Shown here one piece after another: positions 17,017 through 24,798 of a stretch of DNA of 64,000 nt. Position 1 is the stretch's first letter; every line of letters starts with the position of its first letter. The DNA lies in assembly GCA_016700175.1 (NCBI GenBank), contig CP065003.1, positions 1,250,001-1,314,000 of the forward strand, in the 5' to 3' direction. The notes under the pieces were generated by a model. That model ran no database searches, had not been told where the DNA came from, and was given only the letters and a program-made list of their open reading frames with translations. Origin of the DNA: Acidobacteriota bacterium (GTDB taxonomy: Bacteria > Acidobacteriota > Blastocatellia > Pyrinomonadales > Pyrinomonadaceae). The position numbers and the translations under genes were made by a program.

Positions 17017-18882
17017 TCACCGCTCGCGGCTCGCCGACAATCTGATCTCAAACCTGCTTCCCTTTCCGGGTTCGCTTTCGACGCTTATCTCGCCCTGGTG
17101 CGCGTCGACGATCTGTTTCACGAGGCTCAGACCGAGCCCGTTGCCGCTGATCTGCTCGTCGACAACCGTCCGGGACCTGAAGAACGGCTCGAAAAGATGC
17201 TTGCGGTCCTTTTGCGAGATCCCGATACCCCGGTCTTCAACGGCGATCTTCACCCGCTCGTCGCCGTTCGCAACCGAGACCTTCAGCCAGCGGCTGCCGT
17301 TCGAGTACTTCCACGCGTTGCTGATAAGGTTCTGCACCGCCTGGGTGAGCGCCTTCTCGTCTCCGCGGATCGCCGGAAGCCCGCTCGCTATCTCTGTCTC
17401 GACCTCGAAGCCGCTTTCGTCGAGCTGCGGACGGCATTCCTCCAAAGCCTTTTCGACCATCTCCGCTGCGTCGATCTCGCGAAAATCGTACTTTCTTCGT
17501 CCCGACCTGGCGCCGGCGAACTCCAGGATCTGTTCGACCATTCCGGAAAGCTTTCGCCCTTCCTTCTTGATCAACGCGCCGTACTCCGAGATCTTTCCAC
17601 GGTCTGCCACAACGCCGTCCGAAAGGTTCTCGCCTGCAGAATAGATCACCGCCAGCGGCGTCCTGAACTCGTGCGAGACCGCGGAGACGAAATCGAGTTG
17701 GTTCTGCGCGAGCCTTTTCGCCCTCTGTGACGATACGAAAATGAGAACGGTGCTCACCGCCAGAAGACCCAGGATCCCGAAACTGACGGCGAGATTTCGA
17801 TTCCTTGTGTTGGCGACGAACTGATCGAGCGATCCGTCATTGTGCTGAACTTTTAAGGTCCACAACCCACCCACCGGCACGCCGTTCGACTCGAAGACCG
17901 TGACGTTCGGATTTGCCGTCCCGACGATGTTCACATCCACGACCGAGTCATCCGTTCTCGGAACATTTCCCTCGCGGCCCCTCACCGTAGAAACGTTTCG
18001 GTTTTCTATCCTTTCTGTGAATACGAGCTGCGCCTTGGAGGATTCCGCAGTCTTTTCGGGATTCGGCGAGCGTTCGGCAAAGAACGTGAATGTTCCGGGC
18101 CGGAGGTCGAATATCCGGGTGGTCGCGTCGGCCGTTGTAACATTCGAATTCCCGTTCGAAAAGATCTGTGAACCGGATTGATCGAGCACCGCCAGGCTGT
18201 AATCGGCGCTCTCCGAACCTGAAAAATACTTGCCGATCAGGCCTGGCAGCAGCTTCTCCGTAAGCTCTTTCCGGTCAAGAAGAAGGATCAAGTGCCCGTA
18301 TTTGTCGGCCAGATCGATCGCTCCGCGGTTGTCGACCGTGTGGATCATCCGCTTCGTCCTGACAATGACGTGTTCGATATCGTCCGTCTCCTCAAACACA
18401 GGGACAACCAGGGCAAGCGGATCTCCGATAACGGGCTGAAGCTTCGTGCCGCTATCGATCTGCTTCTTCACGGCAAGTGTCCGATCAGTCCAATCCTGTG
18501 CGGTGAACCGGTCCTTCGCTTGATCGAACTTTAACAGCGAAGGTTCGTCGCCGCTTTTGTAGAAGTAAGCTTCCTCTATCAGCTCCGGAAATGCAGCGTT
18601 CTGTGTCCAGTAAGCCCATCTTTTCGCGAACTCTGTATTCTCTTCTTCCAGGAACGCCTTCGAATGGAGCTGAAACCCGTAGTACCCGAGCTGGATCTCG
18701 CGGTTGAAATCCTCGGAGAACCTGCGCGTGTCGTCGACAAGTCTCGATTTCAGCCGAACGCTTTCCGCCTCGCTGATCTGGCCCAGCCAGCGGTACTGTA
18801 GCGCGGCAAGCACGGCCAGCAGTCCCAAAAGGACGGCCACAAGCAGGATCGGAAGCCGGGATCTTTCTCTGTTCAGGATCAT
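17017..18882 (-). CDS. Membrane sensor histidine kinase
   Basis: Kinase of the two-component pair (621 residues). Residues 10-33 and 364-383 are membrane helices enclosing an extracytoplasmic sensor of about 330 residues with no family I recognise. The HisKA domain holds the phospho-acceptor His404 in SHEFRTPL, followed by the ATPase N box (ISNAWKYS), G1 (EDRGIGIS), F box (LFEPFFRS) and G2 (GNGLGLSLVKQI). It is transcribed ahead of the regulator gene. The final residues (SASRER) and the stop come from a heptamer array. A secreted protein gene lies divergently at 19041 and may be a target. Confidence 0.94.
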   Translation of the reverse strand: MILNRERSRLPILLVAVLLGLLAVLAALQYRWLGQISEAESVRLKSRLVDDTRRFSEDFNREIQLGYYGFQLHSKAFLEEENTEFAKRWAYWTQNAAFPELIEEAYFYKSGDEPSLLKFDQAKDRFTAQDWTDRTLAVKKQIDSGTKLQPVIGDPLALVVPVFEETDDIEHVIVRTKRMIHTVDNRGAIDLADKYGHLILLLDRKELTEKLLPGLIGKYFSGSESADYSLAVLDQSGSQIFSNGNSNVTTADATTRIFDLRPGTFTFFAERSPNPEKTAESSKAQLVFTERIENRNVSTVRGREGNVPRTDDSVVDVNIVGTANPNVTVFESNGVPVGGLWTLKVQHNDGSLDQFVANTRNRNLAVSFGILGLLAVSTVLIFVSSQRAKRLAQNQLDFVSAVSHEFRTPLAVIYSAGENLSDGVVADRGKISEYGALIKKEGRKLSGMVEQILEFAGARSGRRKYDFREIDAAEMVEKALEECRPQLDESGFEVETEIASGLPAIRGDEKALTQAVQNLISNAWKYSNGSRWLKVSVANGDERVKIAVEDRGIGISQKDRKHLFEPFFRSRTVVDEQISGNGLGLSLVKQIVDAHQGEISVESEPGKGSRFEIRLSASRER

Positions 18883-18943
18883 TCCAAAAAAATACTAGCA
18901 CGAAAAAAAGGCCTGTCAGGCGGCCGCAGGCACTTTTTACATT

Positions 18944-18971
18944 CTTAACATTTTCTTTGCTTTCTCTTAAT
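18944..18971. promoter_or_regulatory. CTTAA direct repeat, possible regulator site
   Basis: CTTAAC (18944-18949) and CTTAAT (18966-18971) are direct repeats 22 bases apart (two helical turns) in the AT-rich gap between the kinase gene and the divergent 19041 gene. OmpR-family regulators bind direct repeats on one DNA face. No experimental link; tentative. Confidence 0.3.
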
Positions 18972-19040
18972 CAAACAAGTGCCCCAGGGTGCGATACTCG
19001 TTAACGTCATTTAAGATCAACTAATTCAGTGGAGGCAAAA

Positions 19041-20183
19041 ATGAAAAGATTCGTTACTTCAATAATCTTCGCTTCTGTGTTCTTTCTCGGACTGGGATCC
19101 ATCATTGAGGAAGCCGGAGCGAAGTTCAGGTCCGACGACAAGGCGCTTGCTCTTGTGAACGCGGCCCGCCAGGCGATCGGCGGCGAGGACAGCCTGCGCG
19201 GCGTCCGGAGCATGACGATCGTCGGCACGACGACCAATTTCTTTGAGAAGGAAGGCATTCCGACGACCGAACTCGGAACTGCCGAGATCAACTTCGAGCT
19301 GCCGGGCAAGTTCAGCAAGACTATCAAGAGGGGTGATATCAACACCGTCGCCGGCCCCGGAGACGTTAACAAGAAGATCGACGTGATGGTCTTCGAGAAA
19401 TCGGGTGACGGCGCGGAAGCGGTCGAGCTTCCCGAAGGCAACAAGGATGTCTTCATTGTCCGCAAGGGCGATGCCGGCGACGTCGAATGGAAATCCGAAG
19501 AGAACGTCGATGTCACGAAGGAAGGAGGCAAACTCATATTCCGCAAGGACGACGGCACAGTGACCGAACTTCCCGCCGATGCCAAGCACAGGATCGTATT
19601 GGAAAAGAGCGAAGGCGGAGACGCCTCGGTCTGGAAGACGGACGACGGAAAGACGGTCGTGCTAGAGTCGAAAGGACCGCACCTTATGCACCGCAGTTCA
19701 GGCGGCGAGATGCTGAGGACCACGATGGCGCTTCTAATGTCGGCTCCCGAAGGCACGGATGTGGGCTACAAGTTCATCGGTGAAGGAGATGTCGACGGAT
19801 ATCCTGCCAACATAATCGAGGTGACCTCGCACGCTACTTCATTCAAGCTTTACCTGGACGCGTCGACCAACCTCCCGAGGATGATCAGCTATTCCGGGCA
19901 CAACGCGATCTTCAGCCGGAAGACTGGAAACGAGGAGATCGTAAGCGCCGAACTGATCGAGATGAAGCGCAAGATGGCCGAGCCGGTCGAGCATCAGATC
20001 AGGTTCTCGGATTTCCGATCGGTCGACGGGCTTGTCCTTCCCCACCGATGGTCCGAGTCGGTTGCCGGCAAACAGAGCCGTATCTTCGACGTGACCTCGT
20101 TCGAGATCAACCCCGCGAACATCGCCGACAAGTTCGGCAAAGAGAAGGTGTTTGTGCGGAAAGCGAAGCCTGACGGCAATTAG
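19041..20183 (+). CDS. Secreted protein of unknown function
   Basis: A 380-residue exported protein, with a signal peptide at residues 1-27 (RFVTSIIFASVFFLGLGSIIEEAGA) and no further membrane helix. The mature part is rich in charged beta-strands and includes IGGEDSLRGVRSMTIVGT and VDGLVLPHRW, features shared with LolA/LppX-like periplasmic proteins common in Acidobacteriota. The assignment to that fold is a guess. The ATG at 19041 has a GGAGG site 5 bases upstream; a GTG at 19029 is less likely. It faces away from the sensor kinase gene and ends at a bidirectional terminator. Confidence 0.8.
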   Translation: MKRFVTSIIFASVFFLGLGSIIEEAGAKFRSDDKALALVNAARQAIGGEDSLRGVRSMTIVGTTTNFFEKEGIPTTELGTAEINFELPGKFSKTIKRGDINTVAGPGDVNKKIDVMVFEKSGDGAEAVELPEGNKDVFIVRKGDAGDVEWKSEENVDVTKEGGKLIFRKDDGTVTELPADAKHRIVLEKSEGGDASVWKTDDGKTVVLESKGPHLMHRSSGGEMLRTTMALLMSAPEGTDVGYKFIGEGDVDGYPANIIEVTSHATSFKLYLDASTNLPRMISYSGHNAIFSRKTGNEEIVSAELIEMKRKMAEPVEHQIRFSDFRSVDGLVLPHRWSESVAGKQSRIFDVTSFEINPANIADKFGKEKVFVRKAKPDGN

Positions 20184-20204
20184 TCCTGTGCAGGGACAAA
20201 AAAT

Positions 20205-20235
20205 GGCCGCCCCGGGAAACCGGGACGGCCTTTTT
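20205..20235. terminator. Bidirectional terminator between convergent genes
   Basis: GGCCGCCCCGG pairs with CCGGGACGGCC around a short GAAA-type loop (20205-20230). A T run follows on the plus strand (20231-20235) and A-rich sequence precedes it (T-run on the minus strand), so it can stop both the 19041 gene and the SYLF-BON gene. Confidence 0.85.
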
Positions 20236-20256
20236 CAGTTGATACTAGGTTATCCG

Positions 20257-21573
20257 CTACCGCGGTTCCTCATCCGGCCTGACGGCCAGATTGTTGGTCA
20301 CGCTGAAGATACCGGGGACCGAGTTGGCGCGTACCCCCGCAACGTTTTTGTCCGTCGCGTTATCGACGACGCCCTGCAGCGTCACTCGTCCGTTGTCCAC
20401 GATGATGTGGATGTTCTGAAGCGAACCAACCTGGTATCTGAAGAGCGTTCCGGAGTAGATCTCCCTGTAAAGCGCCCTTCTCAGCCGGTCGTCGCTCGAT
20501 GACAACGGAAGGACCTCGATGCGGTTGACGACTCCAGTTACTCCTTCGACATCTTCAACATAAGCCGCAGCGCGCGACTTGGTATCGGGCGGAGTGGTGA
20601 CCTTACCCATCAGCGTGACGACGCCGTTAGGGTCGATCTCGAACTCGATCCAGTCAAAGACCGAGTAATAAGGAAGCGTCAGAAGCTCGTTCCGGACCCT
20701 TGGGGCGAGAACCTGCATCGACGCCATGTCGACATCCTCGCTCACAGGCCTCATCGTGTTGTCAAAAGGCTCGTACCGGACGTAGCGGTTCATGTTCGAG
20801 TTGCGGAATGCGACCTCTGTGTTGGGTGAATCCGCGTCCGTGTTCATTGAATTTGTGGTCGAGGTCCCGCCGTACATCTTGAGCGTGTTCCTCAGATCGG
20901 CGATCTCGCTCGAAGCAGCGCCGGCCGCCATCATCTTCTTGCTCTTGAGCACTTCACCGCCGTTCGCGTTGTAAAACGCTCGATTTATGTCGTTGTCGGC
21001 GGTAAGTACCGCGCCCTTGAGCGACGCCCCGATAAATGCGCCTTCGCTTCTCGACCAGGTAAGTATCCCGGAATCAAGCGTCGCGTTGGTCGCCGCTCCG
21101 GCGGTCCTGCCTACCGGCCCGGCTGCAAAGCTGACGTTTCCGCCAAACTCAAGCTTGTCATCCTCGAGCTCCATCAAAGCGCCTTCGTTCATAAACAGCA
21201 TAATGTAATCGGTCGACTTTGCGCCGATCTGCGCTCCGAAGCTAGCTCCGGAAATGTCGTAAAATGCGGGCGTTGCCCAGTTACCGTTTGCGTCGCGGCG
21301 CACGACGATGCCGTCACCGCCGCTGCCTCCGATGATAAACGCTGCCTTGACCACATCGGGGAAGATCCCGATCGCGGTCGCGTTCTCAAGAAGTTCCCTG
21401 GGGATGGCCTTGTCAGGCTTGGACATGATCTCCGAAAAGACCTTGTTGGCCTCTCTTATTTCTTCAAGACCCTCCTCGCGATCCTCGTCCTGCGCGTATG
21501 ACGGAATTGCCATCGCCAGAACAAGAGCCATCGCGGCAAGGCCTGCGATAGTTTTTATTATTCTGTTCTTCAT
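20257..21573 (-). CDS. SYLF (Ysc84) plus BON domain envelope protein
   Basis: A 438-residue exported protein. It has a signal peptide at 1-27 (ending IPSYAQ), a SYLF/Ysc84-type lipid-binding domain (about 45-215; FIIGGSGGDGIVVRRD, SFAAGPVGRTAGAATNA, GAFIGASLKG), a low-complexity linker, and two BON domains (about 290-355 and 365-435) with GVVTLMGKV and GRVTLQGVV strands. BON domains bind phospholipid or peptidoglycan-proximal surfaces and are induced by envelope or osmotic stress. The combination suggests a periplasmic membrane-maintenance role. The ATG has an AGGAGAG site. Confidence 0.88.
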   Translation of the reverse strand: MKNRIIKTIAGLAAMALVLAMAIPSYAQDEDREEGLEEIREANKVFSEIMSKPDKAIPRELLENATAIGIFPDVVKAAFIIGGSGGDGIVVRRDANGNWATPAFYDISGASFGAQIGAKSTDYIMLFMNEGALMELEDDKLEFGGNVSFAAGPVGRTAGAATNATLDSGILTWSRSEGAFIGASLKGAVLTADNDINRAFYNANGGEVLKSKKMMAAGAASSEIADLRNTLKMYGGTSTTNSMNTDADSPNTEVAFRNSNMNRYVRYEPFDNTMRPVSEDVDMASMQVLAPRVRNELLTLPYYSVFDWIEFEIDPNGVVTLMGKVTTPPDTKSRAAAYVEDVEGVTGVVNRIEVLPLSSSDDRLRRALYREIYSGTLFRYQVGSLQNIHIIVDNGRVTLQGVVDNATDKNVAGVRANSVPGIFSVTNNLAVRPDEEPR

Positions 21574-21722
21574 TGTTCTCTCCTATTTCTGCCGTGCCGC
21601 GTCACATCCGCGGCTATCATTTGTTTTATTGTCTCGTAAACCGGGTTCATTTTCTGTTAGGTTGAATACTCTCCGGCAAGCAAAAGTCAGCCCCGGAAGC
21701 CCTGTTTACGGGCCTTCCGGGG

Positions 21723-21835
21723 CACCTGTCATTGGTCATTGTGCTTTGATCAATGGTCAATGGGTTCCGAGGCTCGCGCTCCGGAAATATGTCATTGGTC
21801 GATGAGCATTGACCGATGATCATTGAAAGCGGTCT
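21723..21835. repeat. ATTGGTC heptamer array
   Basis: Degenerate heptanucleotide units (ATTGGTC, AATGGTC, ATTGACC) at 21727-21760 and 21789-21827, separated by a fragment with CGCGCTCCGG. No gene is present in the gap 21574-21841. Confidence 0.7.
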
Positions 21836-21841
21836 CCTTAC

Positions 21842-22183
21842 TCAGTGTCCATGATCGGATTCGATCGGAAATCCTCCGTCGATCCAGTCCTGCTTGCCGC
21901 CCTCGTATTCCTGCACGTTCGTGTAGCCCATCTCCGCCAGTTCACGGGCGGATTCCTCCGAAGCCGTTCAACTGGGCTTCGAGCAGTACACGATCACCCG
22001 CGCGTCCTTGTCCGGAAGACGTTCGGGAGCGAGCTCCTTCAGCTTGTCCGGCGGGATATTTATCGCGCCCGGCAAGTGCGCGTGCTCGTACGTGGTCTTA
22101 GAAAGCGTTTCGACGAGGGTGAAGTTGTCACCCTCGTCCATCGCCTTCTTCAGCTGTTCTCTATCGATTGTCGTGATTGACAT
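21842..22183 (-). CDS. Rhodanese-like protein, candidate selenoprotein
   Basis: Single-domain rhodanese of 113 residues if the in-frame TGA at 21970-21968 is read as selenocysteine. Residues 1-71 have the rhodanese start (LVETLSKTTYEHAHLPGAINIP) and the active-site strand VIVYCSKPS. After the TGA the frame continues TASEESARELAEMGYTNVQE and YEGGKQDWIDGGFP, a complete rhodanese C-terminus, to a TGA at 21844-21842. Cys-containing relatives carry a second cysteine exactly five residues after the active-site Cys67, which is where the TGA falls (U72). A hairpin fitting bacterial SECIS rules lies at 21933-21952. It has an AGAGGAT ribosome site and sits 11 bases after the DUF2171-like gene. The alternative is a recent nonsense mutation. 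Confidence 0.65.
21933..21952 (-). promoter_or_regulatory. Candidate bacterial SECIS hairpin
   Basis: On the coding (minus) strand UCCGCC (16-21 bases after the UGA) pairs perfectly with GGCGGA (30-35 bases after), enclosing an 8-base loop CGUGAACU. Bacterial SECIS elements need an apical loop roughly 16-37 bases after the UGA with a G in its first two positions; here the loop starts at +22 and G is second. It lies inside the coding sequence, as expected. Confidence 0.55.
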
Positions 22184-22194
22184 CTTTGATCCTC

Positions 22195-22458
22195 TTAACA
22201 GACCGGCTCGGAACCCTTGCTCCTGGGTTCCGCGTCGATCCAGTTCTCAAACACGATGTCCTGCGGCTGGTTCAGCTTCACTGCCTCGTCCTCGACGGAT
22301 GTTACCCAGGCAAGAGGAATCGCGTGGTGTTTGCCCCCGGACTTGTGGCCGCTCTTGGCAAGTATGATCTCGTTCGTATCGACGCAATCTACATTGCCTA
22401 CGCGGCACCCGTCCGAAGACAGCACCTTCATATGTTCCTTGATAGCTTTGTTTGCCAT
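22195..22458 (-). CDS. DUF2171-like small protein
   Basis: An 87-residue protein resembling DUF2171: VLSSDGCRVGNVDCVDTNEIILAK, then GGKHHAIPLAWVTSVEDEAVKLN, a PRC-barrel-like beta pattern found in stress-associated small proteins. Function unknown. The ATG has a strong GGGAGGAA site. It lies 15 bases after the BON gene and 11 before the rhodanese gene, forming an apparent three-gene operon. Confidence 0.8.
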   Translation of the reverse strand: MANKAIKEHMKVLSSDGCRVGNVDCVDTNEIILAKSGHKSGGKHHAIPLAWVTSVEDEAVKLNQPQDIVFENWIDAEPRSKGSEPVC

Positions 22459-22473
22459 TGTTCCTCCCTTACG

Positions 22474-23295
22474 TTACGCAGACCTTGCGGACGCCTTGTC
22501 CGCTGTCCGTTCTTCGGCGCGTTCGCCGTATCTGTAAAATGAATCGTCCAGCCGCAAGTGGTCCTTCACTTCCTTCACTCCAGAGACGCACAGCGCCAGG
22601 TCCTCGGCTCTTCGTTTCTCGAGCCGGTTCGGGATCCTGCCTTCGAGCGTGACCGAACCGTCCTCGACCTTGACCTCGATCTCCGAAGCATCGACGTAAT
22701 AGTCGTCCGTCAGTAGGTCGTTCACGTCTTCGGCTATCCTTTCGTCGGACCTGATATAGGACTTCGGTCCTTTGCCGCGGTTGCCGTCAAAGTACGCGTC
22801 GAGCTCTCTTCGCCGCTGTGCCTCGTCGTCGCCGAACCACGAAGCGATCTCGTCGCTGGCGCGGTTCCACCACATACGGCCTTCCCGGTCGTAGTCGAAA
22901 TCCTCCAGATAACCGCGGTCATAACCGCGTTTGTAATCGTCGCCCGTGTAAGCAGGCTCTCTACGGAATCCCAACCTTTCGTATCGGTCGGTCTGCGGCC
23001 CAAATGCCGAAGGCCCTCGTCGTTCGCGTGCCGGTTCGGAATCGAAATCGCCGTGGAATGCCCTCGACGGCCCGTACGGCGCAGGATAGTCCGGCGAGAT
23101 ACGGCTGTTGTACATATCGCTTCTGACAAGGTCATAAAGCATGTCGTAGTCGTATCCGCCGACATCCGGCTGCCCGTAGTGATAGAAGTAACGTGCCTGC
23201 GGCGTTCTGAATCGTCTGTTCGTTCCCGGGCCTCTTAGAAAGCCCCGGCCTCCTTGTTCGTATCCCGGTCTGAAATATCCGTAATTATTTGCCAT
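22474..23295 (-). CDS. BON-domain protein with long Tyr/Gly/Arg-rich N-terminus
   Basis: A 273-residue protein. Residues about 1-180 are low-complexity, rich in Tyr, Gly, Arg and Asp (YGYFRPGYEQGGRGFLRGPG), and may be disordered; residues about 195-265 form one BON domain (IAEDVNDLLTDDYYVDASEI, VEDGSVTLEGRIPNRLEK). No signal peptide is seen, so it may be cytoplasmic. The ATG at 23295 has an AAGGAGG site; an in-frame start at 23406 is rejected. First gene of an operon with the DUF2171-like and rhodanese genes, probably a stress response unit. Confidence 0.8.
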   Translation of the reverse strand: MANNYGYFRPGYEQGGRGFLRGPGTNRRFRTPQARYFYHYGQPDVGGYDYDMLYDLVRSDMYNSRISPDYPAPYGPSRAFHGDFDSEPARERRGPSAFGPQTDRYERLGFRREPAYTGDDYKRGYDRGYLEDFDYDREGRMWWNRASDEIASWFGDDEAQRRRELDAYFDGNRGKGPKSYIRSDERIAEDVNDLLTDDYYVDASEIEVKVEDGSVTLEGRIPNRLEKRRAEDLALCVSGVKEVKDHLRLDDSFYRYGERAEERTADKASARSA

Positions 23296-23825
23296 CGTAA
23301 AAACCTCCTTGCTCTTTCTGTCCTCTCGATCTTCTGAATCTGCGTGCCGTGCGCTCAGGGCTTCATCGACCCGGTTTTTCGCGACGACCCCTTTATTTTC
23401 GGGCACAGGAGGGGATCGAGTCTGTCGGGTTGATTACTGAAGCATCTTCCGCGGAACCGTGTTTGCAGTGTGTAAAGGGCAAGGCGAGGCAAATTGACAT
23501 ACAAGCACGGGTTTTACAGGTTCGAACGGCACTTGAGCGAAGGAAGGCGGTCCGCCTTTGAATCGAAACGCTACATTGGCACCGTCGCGAAAGCATCGAT
23601 TCGATACACGAGCGTGAGGAAGCGCACGCACCCCGCGCGCAGTGATCAAAGCGAAGATCACGGAACGCAGACGACGGGACCAGCTTCTTCAGTCGCGCAG
23701 CGACGACCTGCATTTAGCCGTTGGGTGGAGCGAGGCGGAACCCACGGTGGGCGCGGCCCGTTCACACTCAGCCGCTTTAGCGGCGGCAGAAGCCGGCGGC
23801 CTTCAAGGAAGGATTCATAACGATA
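23296..23825. repeat. Gene-free region with REP-like element
   Basis: Divergent gap between the BON operon and the Crp/Fnr gene. 23690-23800 carries a variant of the GGTGGAGCC/GGCGGAACCC element (GTTGGGTGGAGCGAGGCGG) followed by an imperfect palindrome GCCGCTTTAGCGGCGG (23772-23787). The remainder (23296-23690) shows no supported gene. Confidence 0.6.
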
Positions 23826-24614
23826 ATGAGACAAGCACATATGTACCGAACAACAACAAGAACAGCTGCACAACCTGCGAATTTCAAGGCCGCAAGCGCA
23901 CTGGACACGAAGGTCGCCCGAACAGGAAACGGCCTGCTAGACCGCCTCGAAAAGGCTGACCTTCGCCAGCTCCTGGCACGCTCGGAGCGCGTCAAGCTCC
24001 AACGCGGAGACACGGTGGCTAGACCCGGCGAGGACATCCCTTTCGTCGACTTTCCCGTCGGCGCCGCCGTTTCACATTTTCAGATCCTGAAGGACGGCAA
24101 GACGGTCGAGATCGCGATGACCGGCCGCGAGGGCGCTTTGGGGATCCCCGCTGCGCTCAGGCAGGGGGTTTCGAAGGAGTTCTCTGAGGTGCTGGTCGGC
24201 GGAGAAGCCTACAGGGTCGATGCGTCGTTCCTTCGGGGCCTGGCGGAACGGTCTCCTGGTCTCAGAAACGTCTTCTTCGGCTATTTCAACGAATGTCTCG
24301 AAAGGGTTTCTAGAAGGGTGATCTGCAACAACTACCACTCAGTGGAAGAAAGGCTCTGCCTGTGGCTGATGCTGGTCCGTGACCGTTGCGGGATCGATTC
24401 ACTGCCATTCACGCAGGAACAGGTCTCATTCTTCCTGGGCGTGCACCGTCCGAGCGTGACGCTCGCTATGCAGGAATTGAGGAAAAAGGGTGTGGTCGAT
24501 TACAGCCGCGGCACGGTTCATATCAAGAACGCGCCCGATCTGATCGAACGGTCGTGCTCCTGCTACGCAAGTCTTTCGGTGAACGAGGCAAATGCGGCTC
24601 CGCTGGCCGTGTAA
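23826..24614 (+). CDS. Crp/Fnr-family transcriptional regulator
   Basis: A 262-residue regulator. Residues about 40-165 form the cyclic-nucleotide-binding-like domain (LARSERVKLQRGDTVARPGE, GREGALGIPAAL), and about 180-250 the Crp helix-turn-helix (FTQEQVSFFLGVHRPSVTLAMQELRKKGVV). The canonical cAMP-binding Arg/Ser pair is not obvious, and no N-terminal Cys cluster of Fnr type is present, so the signal is unknown; this subtype is frequent near stress genes. A GGAAGG lies 14 bases upstream of the ATG. It is divergent from the BON operon and may control it. Confidence 0.88.
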   Translation: MRQAHMYRTTTRTAAQPANFKAASALDTKVARTGNGLLDRLEKADLRQLLARSERVKLQRGDTVARPGEDIPFVDFPVGAAVSHFQILKDGKTVEIAMTGREGALGIPAALRQGVSKEFSEVLVGGEAYRVDASFLRGLAERSPGLRNVFFGYFNECLERVSRRVICNNYHSVEERLCLWLMLVRDRCGIDSLPFTQEQVSFFLGVHRPSVTLAMQELRKKGVVDYSRGTVHIKNAPDLIERSCSCYASLSVNEANAAPLAV

Positions 24615-24756
24615 AGGAATCGTCTCAAGGTTTTCGTTTCGCGAACTGACTTCGGGATGCGGGCAGTGCGGTGGATCGGTAAGCGCGTAGCCTTCGGGCA
24701 TAACAAGACTTCGCTTCGCTCACTGCCCGCGGGACGCGGGCGTTCCGTACAAAGCA

Positions 24757-24798
24757 CTCATCTCTCAGCACTCATCTCTCAGCACTCAGCACTTTTCT
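24757..24798. repeat. AGCACTC/ATCTCTC heptamer array at ypdA-like stop
   Basis: Alternating 7-bp units AGCACTC and ATCTCTC. On the minus strand the array encodes the final VLSAER and stop codon of the flavoprotein gene. Confidence 0.85.

Noticed and set aside
21968..22183. Rhodanese as a simple 71-residue or broken gene
   Set aside because: The frame beyond the TGA is fully conserved to a proper end, with a hairpin and ribosome site; decay is possible but less consistent. Kept as the alternative.
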